From the NCBI GenBank assembly GCA_905178155.1, contig CAJINV010000004.1, positions 11,267,655 through 11,331,654 of the forward strand: a DNA stretch of 64,000 nucleotides, read 5' to 3'. The notes below the pieces were generated by a model. It searched no databases, was not told the origin of the DNA, and saw only the letters and a program-made list of their open reading frames with translations. Made by a program: the position numbers and the translations under genes. Origin of the DNA: Amoebophrya sp. A120. Lineage: Eukaryota; Sar; Dinophyceae; Syndiniales; Amoebophryaceae. Of the stretch, positions 43,308-54,443 are shown piece by piece (the first letter of the stretch is position 1; the number at the start of each line of letters is the position of its first letter).

Positions 43308-44051
43308 CCTAGGTGGACACCCGTTCCACGTCCTACAGGTACCACCCGACCGCATCCGCCGAACCGCTTGCGATTGCTTACGCATGAGTACGGCCAGTGG
43401 GCGCTAGATGTGGCTGACCTGATTTACCATCCAAGCCCTCGAGCAAGGTGGAGCTCCAGCGTTGCCTTGTTGGGTTATTCTTACAAACATTTAACGCTAC
43501 AGCTTCTGTGGTCGGTTGCGCGCTAGGTATACAGGGGGTCTATTGGTCACACACGTTGACCCTATCACGATGACGGGCAACCCCAAAGCATACCCCTTTC
43601 AAGCACTTTACCGACCTGCATCCGCGCACCCTTTTTATGCGCATAGGTAGAGTCGGACTTTGAAGCTCCGCGTTAGCAGAGCCGCCACCGCGCCCGCCCC
43701 GGGGGGACCCCTTGGGGAAGGGGGGCGCTGCCTTAGCGCAGTCTTTAAATTAGCAACCCTGTTCCCACCTACTAGTAAAAGGGACGCGTTGACGACGACG
43801 GGATAGCAGCGCCGTGCCTATTGGCTGGCGAGGACGAGATGATTAGCAGCGCCGAGCCTTTCAGCTGGCGGAAACGGAGCCCTTGCAGGCTAGCTGAGAC
43901 GACCGAGGGAGCCATTTTTTCTTTCTTTTTCTTTCCTCTGCTTCCTCTTCCCTCCGCCGACACCCAGAACACTACTCCCCCAATTTCGCCCTTCTGTTCC
44001 GTTCTCTTTCTTTCTTTTCATTATTTTCAACATCTCTTTCGTCATCGTTTT

Positions 44052-45569
44052 TCAGTGCGTGTTCCTAAACATTTGGGCTAACTCTTCCTGTAATGCATTA
44101 TCATACTTCGGTCTTTTCATAGATCTCCTTTCTTCCTGCCGTTTGCGCTCCTCCTCCCGTTCTGCTGCCTCTTCGCGGTCCCGCTTCCGGTCCCTCTCGT
44201 TCAGCTCCTCCAATGTTGGAAATCTTTCCTCTTCCTTTTCATCTTCTTTCTCCCTCACTGTTTCGCTTATGTCTTTGGCGGTTTTCTTTCTCAGACTTCC
44301 TGATCTCCCCTCTCCGCCTGGTTCTTCTGCTTCTCGTGATGTCATTTCTATTTCCTCCTCCTCCTCTGCCACTTTGCGCACTTGCTGCGTGTTCTTCTCT
44401 TGTCGCGTCGCATCCCCTGTGACTTCTTTTTTCACTGTTTTCTGTTCTTTCGAGATTTCCCTCTTAGGCAGTTTTCCTCCAGGCCCCCCTATCGTAATTT
44501 TTTGGAACATCTCCCGCGTTGCCTCCTCCGGTCCTTGATCCTTATAATACCCCATGCCAAAGCGCCCGAGTTTGTACACGTATCCTGAGCGGCTTCCCTG
44601 GTACTCCTGCGCCGGGGAGAAATACACATCTTCTTCTATTTCGTTCTCTTCTTCTTCTTTTGATTCCTTTCGCTCTTCTGTTATTTCCGGCATGTCCCTC
44701 CTGTTGCTGCTGCTCGACGTCGCGCGAGATTCTAATGGAACGTCTTCGGCTGTTTCTAGTAGGTCTGTGGCTCTTCCTATTATGTCCAGCGCCCTCTGCA
44801 GCATTTCGTTTCCTTCTTTCTGTGCTCTTATCTTTTCTCCTTCTACCATTTTTCTGATAGTTTCTGCTAATGACCCGCTGACTATCTCCCTGCTCGTGTC
44901 TGTCGTCGCAGTGTTCCCTTTGGGGTCTTTTCCGCAGCGAGCTTTCACCTTCGCGCTGCTACTTGCCTCCTTCCCCTTCCTCTCTCCTGTGCTGTCTTTC
45001 CTTCTGTCGTCCTCGCCGTCACCGCCTCCCTCCTCCGCTTTCTTCCCGTCTTTCTTTTCGTCTCCTATAATCTTCCGGTAGGTATACACTTGTCTTTCTA
45101 TTTTTGACATTTCCGGCCATTCCCAGATCGGTTTTGTCGGTACATTTTTTTCGCCGAAATCGTACTGAACCCATTCAGCATATTCATCATCATGCTTCGA
45201 CACGTTTGCTACCTTTAAGGGTATCGCTTCTGTATAGCCCCCTTGTGTTTCTCTTTTTTCGAGGGTTTTTGGCGCGTTCTGCTTTCCCCAGCGTCTGACT
45301 ATTGTTAAGCCCGGAATCTGTTTTTCTGCTTTTTCTATTTCCTCCTGCAGCTCTAACGCTATCCCTTGCTCTTTCCGCAGAAGCCCCCGCGTTTTCTCTT
45401 TCATCTCGTCGTAATCCAGCAAGCACGCGCACACTCCTCCACTCCCTTCGTGTTGCTGTTTCTTCACCATCTCTATTGCTCTTATGGCGTTATTGCAATA
45501 CGCTACGAATTTTCGCTCTTCTGTCCTAACTTCTGTCTTTAGGTGGTCCTGCCTCGTTTCAATTGTCAT
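44052..45569 (-). CDS. Charged 505-residue protein of the composite element
   Basis: The frame runs from ATG at 45569 (MTIETRQDHLKTEV) to a stop at 44052; the ATG lies in the introner's own GTCATGCGG word. The product is very rich in Glu, Lys and Arg with long charged helices. It includes an EERKRQEERRSMKRP tail and one aromatic Gly motif, SGYVYKLGRFGMGYYKD, near the middle. No transposase DDE triad, reverse transcriptase or zinc knuckle is visible. It resembles an ORF1/gag-like accessory protein in composition only. It is the only ORF in the insert, so it is the best candidate for element-borne function. Alternatively it is a host gene fragment captured by a mobile element. Confidence 0.6.
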   Translation of the reverse strand: MTIETRQDHLKTEVRTEERKFVAYCNNAIRAIEMVKKQQHEGSGGVCACLLDYDEMKEKTRGLLRKEQGIALELQEEIEKAEKQIPGLTIVRRWGKQNAPKTLEKRETQGGYTEAIPLKVANVSKHDDEYAEWVQYDFGEKNVPTKPIWEWPEMSKIERQVYTYRKIIGDEKKDGKKAEEGGGDGEDDRRKDSTGERKGKEASSSAKVKARCGKDPKGNTATTDTSREIVSGSLAETIRKMVEGEKIRAQKEGNEMLQRALDIIGRATDLLETAEDVPLESRATSSSSNRRDMPEITEERKESKEEEENEIEEDVYFSPAQEYQGSRSGYVYKLGRFGMGYYKDQGPEEATREMFQKITIGGPGGKLPKREISKEQKTVKKEVTGDATRQEKNTQQVRKVAEEEEEIEMTSREAEEPGGEGRSGSLRKKTAKDISETVREKEDEKEEERFPTLEELNERDRKRDREEAAEREEERKRQEERRSMKRPKYDNALQEELAQMFRNTH

Positions 45570-45705
45570 GCGGAATAGGCATCGCGAGGCCCTCAAAAAA
45601 TCTGTGATGCTAGGGCATGCATCACAGACATCATGGCCCAGGCAGAACATGCATGACAAGTCTCAGAATCTTCCAGACCCAGACATTTTTACATTTGATA
45701 GTATG

Positions 45706-48700
45706 GGAATGATCTCCGCGCGAGTCGGATGATGCTTCTATTCGAAGATGTACTTTTTGCCGGTTCTTCTGATGTGTAGACGACTACTTTTTCCCAAGTG
45801 GTTCGTGAAGATGATCAATCGTATGCCTATTCTTTCGATGCTCGATGTGTCGGATGTGTCGGATCCTTCTTGTCGTATGCACTGCAAATCTCGAAAATCA
45901 TCACGGGGCCTCGAAGGCTGCAATGCTTGGAGTTGAAGCTGTGAGTGGTAGGATCAGCTCGACGCATCAAGCCCTGGAAGAACTCTGTCATGCATGTTGC
46001 AATTACAACGAACGCAAAATTGCGGAATAATATATCAGAAAAGCCCTTTACATTTCTTGTTGTCATGTTTGGGCTGCTGCACGACAAAGAAATTAATACT
46101 AGCATTGCAACTTTCCAAACCCGGGTCGTCGTGGTCGTCGATATTTGCAGTTGATAAGCCGTGTGGTCGTGGATTTACAATGTAAATGTACAGAACGAAC
46201 TATGCCTCTCCCGCCGAACCGCCAGATGATCTTATGTCGTGTGGAAGCTGCTATGAATTCTTGCCGCGACTCCTTGTGCTATGCTATACGACCTAACGTT
46301 CTGAACTACGACCTCTTCAAAGTCGTGGTCCCCTATGAATGTAGTTGAATGATTTATTTTCAATCAGACACTTTCTACTATGTTGGTTGGGGTTCTTCGG
46401 TGGTTTAGTAAAACTGCATTCTGAATTTATTCTTGCGGTGGAGGACTCACTTCCAAAGCAGAAATCTTGTAGTACAAGAGTGCTAGCTACTGGGTCGGCT
46501 TTTTTGTACCAAGAAACCAAACGAGGGTTGAAGAATGGGGCGAGGTAAAATAAACAAAACAGGAAGAAATCTTTCCTCCTTCGGGTCAAAAACTCTAACT
46601 CGTTCGTTCGTGTGCAGGGTGATAGTTTACTTCTTGAGGGGTACGCTAATAATTGTTTTCATCGATCGAGCGTGTCTCGAACAGGGGTAGTAGAGCGAAG
46701 AGATGAATACTTATTTTCAACGGCTTGGGATCTATTTTTGAAGGGGACCACGGGCGGCCAGATGAGCCAACTTGTTTTACTTTTTTTGAATACCACTTAG
46801 AGGGTGGGCTCTTTCGGGGAAAGTTCTCTAATCACGTTGTGACGTAAAAAAAACGCCAAAGTAGTTCTTGTGTCAGAATCTTTTTTTTCGCCTAGCTTTG
46901 TTCCCGAGCAGGTTCTTAAAGCGGCCGTTTTCTAGTTTTTTTCACGAAGCTGTTCAAATAAATCACTGAAAAATAAACTCACTTTCTTCACTTATTAATC
47001 TTACAGATTTCGTAGAATTTGTTTTGTCGTTCGCGGGGGAATAAAAAAACGTAGTTTCTAAATTAAAAAGTTTTTCCCGTGCTGCCTTTATGATTCGCTA
47101 CTAGAAATTTTTGAATGCGTTCTGATTTGTAATTGGAACTTTAAATTCCTAGTACTATGAATTGGTTGTCGCTAAGGATATAATTAAGCTTGTGTGCTAA
47201 CTAACGCCCAACACTACTTCTTGTGAACCAGTGTTTGATGTGACTGGGCCGAGTAAAACAACAGGCTTAATTTTCCTTGTTTGGTCGCTGACAACAAGCA
47301 TCGTGATTCAAAATACTCCAACGCGCTTGTCTGAAAAAGCTGCTCGCGCTACAGTTCACCTTTTTACATACCGTTTACGCATGTTGTTACCAGACAAAAA
47401 TTCTACGCCCACCGTGGCCAGAAAGGAAAGGCAATTGTTCCACAAGATAATTCTTGCCATCTAAAGGTTAAGATCTTTTTTACGCAACAACGCTGAATGC
47501 CTCAAATCGCCTAACGAGATCCATCCGCAAGGTAGTTCCATGCGCACTCCAGCTCCTACTTGATGATCAGCTACTACGCATGTAATAAGCTGCGAGCGCG
47601 ACCACTACTACCATTGCTCGGTATAATGTACGATCATCGTGTTTGTTCTCTTGTTAATACTCTTCTTATGATATTATAGACACACTAGATCCATCGTGTC
47701 GACGCCAGATGTTGCACTTTTTGCGAGCTTAGGTACCAATGGGATACTATGCCTGTATGACGCTTAACAGTACTAGCAATTAATAGATATATTTGTAAGT
47801 GGAGTGAAGTACATGATTTTTCCGCACAATAATCAAGGTACGCCGGCGCGAGACCCCGATCTGTCTGGTCAGTGGCCGACGTGCTGGTGGTTCCGGTTTA
47901 GTAAAGGGCTATGGCTCTTTCGGTTTTGCGACACCGCAGTACCAGCTCCAACAGCAGTAGTAAAAAAATCTGTCTAGTATAGCAGTAGACTTTTTCGGTG
48001 TCAAGTGCACGCTGGAGAAAGACGAAACGGAAAAAAAAACGCAACCAAGTACGGACACAAATTCACACAAGTCAAGCCTTGTCTGCCAGTCATTCGGAAT
48101 GGAACACTTGCCTGTTTGCATTTCATCAGTGAAGAAATTTCAATCGGCCTCATTCCAGTTACAACGATGGAGCGCTCAACTCTGCTGTTCAGTCTCGTTC
48201 TGGTCGTGGAGGTGCCTTGGAACTAACACTACACTATTTCGCGCAGTAGAAGCAAAGTCGCTGAATTTCCATTTCGGGTAAAGTCTTAAGAAGTAAGGCG
48301 GCTGCAAAGGCAACACACAACACGTCATTCATGTGCAGGGCGCGATGCTGGGGGACACAGGGCAACATTCAATTTGCATGATAAGTTAATTCATTCGTCT
48401 TCACGTAGAGGCCCAGCACTGGTAGAGCATTTACTTATTTCCCAACTACGTTGTACTTACTACCGGCACCGTTGGGGCTACCTCGGGTCTCTTTCATTTT
48501 CCTGTTCGCTTTAGCCTATACCGTTTCATCGGGTCCCCCTAGGCACATTTGCAGGAGATATCGCATGAATCTCGACAATTGCTCAAATCACTCGCAGCTG
48601 CCTAGATGCATCTTGCCATTTAGTTTACTTTTTGTCTTTCCGACGGGAAGTAAAGTCAGGGCCGCGATGCAGTATTAATCAAAGCGAATGCGTAGATCCA

Positions 48701-48849
48701 TAGTAATCAATAAGTTGTCCTTGCCCAAATGGAAAAGCATACGCAGCAGTGCATAATTTCAAAATTTCGTCGTCAGAAATCGTACAGTATATGCCTCTGT
48801 GGGGGGAAGTCGCAACTCGACCTGCTGTATCGAGCTACTAATTTCGCCT
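45706..48849. other. Three-kb stretch without a supported gene
   Basis: It is AT-rich in the middle (46800-47200). Near 46098-46156 is a decayed family 1-like right end (TTTCCAAACCCGGG...TTTGCAGTTGATA), but no matching left end or flanking repeat is certain. Frames are short. Confidence 0.35.
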
Positions 48850-51800
48850 CTAGACCAGAAGCGGCTCGCGATCCGTCTCGAAGCGTGGGGGGGCAAGGGG
48901 AAAGTTTTTTGTGCTCGTCCTGTCAAGCTCGTCTTCCTGATCTATTTCGGTCACGGAGTGTGGTCCTGAGAACGGGTCCGTACTGTGATGTCGCTTGAAA
49001 GAGGCAGAGGCAGAGTCGCCTCTTTTGTCATAACATCCCTGTTCGTGTTTCGATCCTCTGTGCTCTACACGCATATTACAACTTGCAGCTGTGGCTTGCT
49101 CCCTCCCGTCGTATTCGATATTTTCCTCGAGTCGTGTGGTAGAATCAACGTGTCCGGAGGTCGTCTCACTAGCCTGATTCGGTTCTTTGTTCTTCCGTCC
49201 CCCGCAACAGCTTCCTCTGCTTCCCGGTGGGTTGTGTGTGCAAATGAGTAGCCAGTAGATTCCGGAGAAGAGCACGGCGAGCGCGACCACCACGGCGACC
49301 GCAACGGCGGGCGCCTGTCGCCAGTCGAGCAGGTGCGGGTAGATCGCGTAACCCTGCACGAAGGTCCAGATCATGTTCACAAATGCGTACAGTACCAGCA
49401 TCGTAATCAGCAGAAAACACCGCCCCCACCGGAAACGCTGCTGCACCTGCGTTTGTATCAGGGATCTAGAGATTCATTCTTGAAGGGTCAGAAAAACAGA
49501 TGAACGACAATCGAGAAGATCATAGACATGATATTAGATACTGAAGAGCAAAAGAAAAAAGCTAAAGTGGAACAAGTAGCGGTAACACAACTATAGTCTT
49601 GTTCATTATTTTACCAGCAGCAGCTCGGTGAGGCTTGCGAAAACGATGAACCCATGCTCGAGTACTGTCAAGGTGAACGCGGTCCGCCGCTTTGCTTTGC
49701 TACTGTCGAACAACTTCTTGGCAAGGGGGTATTTCTGCTGCGCCTGGTCCTTGTCCGAATTATTGATTGCAAAAATGTCTGGGTCTGGAAGATTCTGAGA
49801 CTTGTCATGCATGTTTTGCATGACCCACGATGTCTGTAATGCACGACCTAGCGTCACAGATTTTTCGAGGGCTTCCTGATGCCTGTTCCGCATGAGAAAT
49901 ACCGTCTCCATGTAGCACAAAGTGAACTCCTCTTGCTGGTCATGCAATACAGATTTTTTTAGAATGCAGAGGCAGCATCACAAGTTGCATTCTTCCAGAC
50001 CCAGACGTTTTTACATTTGATACGAATTATTGTCGTACAACTTTATGTACTCCAGCACGATTTTCCTGGCCACGTTGAACCTCTGTCGGATGTCCTGCCG
50101 CGTGAGATCCTCGATGGGCTCCTCGCCCGGCAGAAGTGGCGGATTTGTGTTGCTGTAGTTTTCATCTACTACCAGCTGCAAATGCGCATGCACGGTGGCG
50201 ATTCGCTTCAGCAAGGCGCCCAGCATCTTCTCGCGCCGCTGCCGCAACGCCGCGGCGTTGAAGCTGCGCTGCTGGCGGGTGTTGGTACTACCGCCCTGTC
50301 CACCTCCTCTCGACGCAGACGAACCACCAGGTGGTCCTCTTTGCCCTCTGTGCTGCGAAGATCTTCGAGGACCTTGTTGTGATAATGGGGACGCCTCCGA
50401 GGCCGACGGTGGTGCTACATCAGAAAAGTCCAGCACAACGTTGCTTGTTGCCCACGGAGATGGACCTGCAGGAGATCGTGAAAATAAAGGAGGCTCGGGT
50501 CCTGGTTGTTCAATAACATCACCACTCGATTGACCGTCATCAAAATTTTGCTTCCGCATGAACTCCGCTAGCGTGTCTCTTACGCGTTCCCTCATGAAGT
50601 TCGCGTCCAGCGGATTGTACTCCGTATACGCCCGGCTCTCGTACTCAACCGCCGTCGGATAGAACGCCGTGGGTTGGAGGAGCAGCAAGTCCGACACTGC
50701 GGCGGCCTTCGCCTTCCCGTGGTACTGCTGCACCAGGTTCCGCATTTCGGTCAGCAGCTCGATCTCCTGCAGGTTTTCCACCGTGATCCGCTGGGCGGCA
50801 AACGACCCCTCCTGGCTCACCTTGTTGCGCACATAAAAGTTGCTGCTGATGTAGTCGAATTCCGAGGCGCGGTGTAACGCGGCCCAGTACACGACGCAAA
50901 TCAAGAGCGACACGATGATGATCCACTCCTGCAGCACCCGGATCACCTTGGTCAGCGACGAATTTTCGTGCGACTGGATGCGGAGTTGCATGAAAAAGTC
51001 CTGCCGTCTCGCCGGGATCTGCAACTCCACCTCGTCCTGTTCCACCATCTCGTGCGCCGCCTGGCAGGCCTGCTCCGCAAGCTGGTGGCTGGCGCGGGGC
51101 CTACAACTTGACAGTGTATTTCTAACGGAGGAGTTTTTCTTGTCGTGTTGCAGATCATCTTCGTGGTGGGTGGCGCCAAGAATGAGGTCTTTTTCTTCAT
51201 CGTCGCGAAAAGTTTTTACTGTAGTTGGCTCAACGCTACCGCTGCGTAGTCGTTGTTGTGGTCGTGGAGTTTCTTTACTTCGTCTGCGCTCCTGAATAAT
51301 ATTGCTGTTCATCGGCATGTCGTGATTTCCGGTTTCCGGAAGAAAAAGTGCACTTTTCTGGCTGCTTTGAAGATCTACTACGTCGTAGGGAGCTGTTCCT
51401 TTCGCGGCACCTCGTTCTGCGTCGTAGCTGATTTCGTTTTCACCATCCGAATTTATCTCGTGCAGCAATGTTGCCGCACCCGCCTGCTGCTCCTGTCGAA
51501 CGCAAAACCTATGTTTTTCAATTCATTATGTGGTGGCTTACGCAAAAGAAATTCAAATTACTAGAGAAGAGTAATCTTCTGCACGTTTGCAAATTCATTC
51601 GAAAGTTCTTCAATGGCTTTATTAACATTAAGTTTCTGTTCGCAGAAGATTTCTTTTGTATAAACAAACATGCTTTCCACACATATCAGTACGCGAGCGT
51701 GCTGGCGCTGCAGGCTTTGCGGTAGAGTCTCTGTTGACGCCAAAAGAGGAGGAGGTAGTAGACGAAGCTGACCAGCACGTTGACCCGGGTCAAGTACGCG

Positions 51801-52726
51801 GCGTAGGCCTTGGGCAGAAAGTTCTCGCTGGTGATGCCCACGATGAAAATCCCGCAGGCGTAGGACAGCGTGCCTACCAGTCGGCAGAAGGCCAAGATCA
51901 GCGGGTAATTGCGGACAAAGTGCCTCGGCTCGTCGAACCACAGATTGTCCGGATCGTGCTCCGCTATCTGCATGTCGCCAAAGCAAAACCGGTCGAGCCA
52001 AGAAGTAGATCCTCCTTGTTCTCGCGAAGATCCTCGTGCTCCTCGTTTTTGCTCTGCTCCTGCTGGGTCAACATTCTTCCTAGTTTCTTCCTTGTTTCCA
52101 CTACAACTTCTAGTTGCAGTGTTCCTCCCCTCGTCCTCGTCGTCCCTTTGGGTTCTTTCTGAGAAAAACCCTCCTGTGCTGCTTTTTAACAGGTGTGTCT
52201 GCTCAAGAAGTGTCGTTTCCTCCTCCTCTTTATTCCCATTTTGTTTTTCTGGTTCATTTTCTAGGACGACCGGCGGAAGAACAAGCAGAGGAGCAGAAGC
52301 TTGTGAGGACGGCTCCTGGACAGTGTCCACATCATCCCGCCTTCCCCTTCCGGAGGAAACCAGCTTGGTGGAGGTGGATGATGTTGCCCTAGATGTAGTT
52401 GAGGGCGCCAGGAGGACAACACTTTGGCTCTTCTGCGCCGCCTCGTCGCGACGAAAAGTAGACGCGCTTTCCTGAATGTGTCGGCTGCTGTAGCTTTTGT
52501 GCTGGCGTTCTACTTCGGGGTCACCTCGTCCCGCCCGCGTGCTACTGCTAGAAGTTCTGGTGTACATCCCTACTTTTATGATGTCTCCCCGATTTTTCTT
52601 CTTCACCTCCGGACCTTTTACTCAGCACTGCCACCGCTGCGGGGCACCAGCAGCCGGTCTTCAATTGGATCAAAAATGACGTAGGCCACGCCGCTGTGCC
52701 GGGATCGGAGCCGCAGACGGTTCTTG
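48850..52726 (-). CDS. Multi-pass membrane protein, paralog A
   Basis: Exons: 52726-52622 (HSGVAYVIFDPIEDRLLV), a 77-nt GT-AG intron, 52544-51695, a GC-AG intron (51493-51694), 51492-50023, an element at 49761-50022, 49755-49615, a GT-AG intron (49447-49614), and 49446-48850. If the first exon is not used, ATG at 52567 is the start. About 100 polar residues lead to DNLWFDEPRHFVRNYPLILA and helices, LTRVNVLVSFVYYLLLFW, a long Ser/Gln-rich loop, VIRVLQEWIIIVSLLICVVY, then TLTVLEHGFIVFASLTELLL and two C-terminal helices. The tail is acidic. It shares order and motifs with the neighbour at 54.4-57.0 kb. The helix pattern vaguely recalls Rolling-stone or AIG1-like membrane proteins, a weak suggestion only. 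Substrate and location are unknown. Confidence 0.75.
49761..50022. mobile_element. Introner-like element, family 1, in paralog A
   Basis: The left end is TATTGATTGCAAAAATGTCT and the right end ...GTTTTTACATTTGATA. Flanking repeats are CGAAT (49756-49760, 50023-50027). Removal joins GAC AAT AAT TCG GAC AAG in frame. The interior is close to the GPAA1 copy at 2828, in the same orientation, suggesting a recent shared source. Confidence 0.9.
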
Positions 52727-54443
52727 CTGTTGGTGCAATTTATTCTCCGTTGACACTCGACTTGCTATTCGTAGTTTTCTATTTACAACTTCTGTGCGGT
52801 GGCAGGAATCGGTAACTTCTCCGCTTCTCGCTTAATCTTCAGGCCGTGACCGCGGTGAGCGAGGAAATAAAGGAAATTCAATTTTTTTTATGAACCCTAT
52901 TAAGCGGTCTGTTCCACCTCTATGCAATGTATAAATGCAGCTGCCATGGTCGTAGTACCGCAACCGCAGTAAACACAACTATAGCAGAATCGAGTTACCA
53001 CAACAAAACCGAAAATCCTGATTGCTTTCTCCAAAAACGGTGCAGCAAACTCCACGAATTATACGCTACTAGAATTCATTACTCTTAGAAAGGGACACTT
53101 ACTGCTAACTCGACACTTCGAAGCCTGAAAAATTCCTTAGTCCTCACAATCGCAATAAATTTCTTCGCATGTAATTCCGATCTACATGTAAACGTGTTGG
53201 CTATAGATAGTGAAGCACGATGTTTAATCACGAGCAGTAGTACTAGAGACGAAGATTTTCCATCGTCGTTGCTAGATGTGTAATCATGGTGCACCACCAG
53301 GACGATTCTGGAAATGATCTGAGACGAGAATCAATATGTATTTTGCGGCTCTGCAGATAAAGATCCTAGAACCAGCAGCACAAAGACCGCCCTAGCTGCG
53401 CCACTGGACCCTTTCGCAATCGGGATCAAAAGGATCACGTCGTGGGGTTGATCTTTTTTCCTTCTTACAGTGCTCGAGCAGAAGATCGCAGGGTCGAGGC
53501 CCGTCAAGGGGTGATCGTGATGACTCGATCTAAACTTGATCAATTCTTTCTCTATCCGCTCTCCGCGTTGCATCTCGAAGAAGATAGATTTTGATCATCG
53601 CCGAACCAATGCAGAAACACAAGCGCAGATTGTTCGAGGTATAGTTGAATCGTCAGACCGCCGGCGCACTTACGTCCCTAAGCCTACGTATCTTCTATCG
53701 TAGAGCACAATTTTAATTGCGCAGTCTGCATCGAAAGCATTGTACGTATAGTTTGTTGCAGCTGCAACCTGTGTCCGCGCAGAAAGCCAATCGATACTTG
53801 GTAGATCAGAAGTTGTTTTTCATGTTGCAAATTGCAAAATCGCTCGAGTAAGTGGGTTTGCTTGAAGATGGTGTTGCAATAGTAATCTATAAAACCTTTG
53901 GTGTAGTTCTGAATCCCAAGCATGCGTATTTTCAAACGTCTGGTGCTCCTGCTTGTCCGCCAGTCGTTTTTACTCTTGCCGTTTCTGGTGCTTGGTGAGG
54001 AGAGCTCTACACGCAGAAAACGGTTGACCACTCGAGGTCGAGGCTTTTGCTTTTCACATGATAAGACAGGACAACATATAGTGTACATATAAGCGATCGC
54101 TACTTCTATGGCAGTATATGGCTTTTAATTTTGTCCAAGTTTTTCTTGTAGAAGAGGAGCCGTTCCTCTTGCATGCAATACCAATTGCAACATCAGTATG
54201 TACAACTTATACTATAGAGACGTACTAAAAGCTGCAAAGAAGATTAAGTTGAAGTTGGAGTAGAGGTGCTACTACAAAGACAAAGTTCCATTTCCTACCT
54301 TAATTAGTATGGGGCTCGTGCAACGTCACTCGAGCTCAACCCCCTAGAGGCCAGGGGCATGTTGGCACAGCGCGGTAGTTCCTTTTATTGGCTCCAGGTC
54401 CAGCTCTGCTCAAGAATTGAATACTGTTCTTGTTCTTCCGCAA
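52727..54443. other. Region between the membrane paralogs
   Basis: About 1.7 kb. An 80-residue minus frame from ATG at 53573 (MQRGERIEKELIKF) ending in a hydrophobic run AVFVLLVLGSL could be an upstream exon of paralog A, but no splice chain could be confirmed. The rest holds short frames only. Confidence 0.3.

Larger units (their letters stand above)
43088..45700. mobile_element. Composite family 1 introner, 2.6 kb, carrying an ORF
   Basis: The left end is TATCAACTGTAAAAATGTCT at 43088 and the right end ...TTTTTACATTTGATA at 45700. They are flanked by GTATG (43083-43087 and 45701-45705), so the two halves are one insertion. Outer 110-130 bp on each side match the ordinary 255-bp family 1 interior. 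Between about 43203 and 45560 lies about 2.35 kb of unrelated DNA with a 505-residue minus-strand ORF and a 35-bp tandem pair. It is either a second element nested in an introner or a larger carrier version. Confidence 0.88.

Noticed and set aside
43680-43740. C/G-run hairpin inside the composite element
   Set aside because: Low-complexity C and G runs can pair by composition alone; no conserved arms or copies seen in the window.
46098-46156. Decayed family 1 right end (TTTGCAGTTGATA)
   Set aside because: No matching left end or flanking 5-bp repeat could be fixed; mentioned only as part of the surrounding spacer.
53331-53573. 80-residue minus frame as a stand-alone membrane protein
   Set aside because: One hydrophobic run and an ATG are not enough; could be an upstream exon of paralog A, but no splice chain was found.
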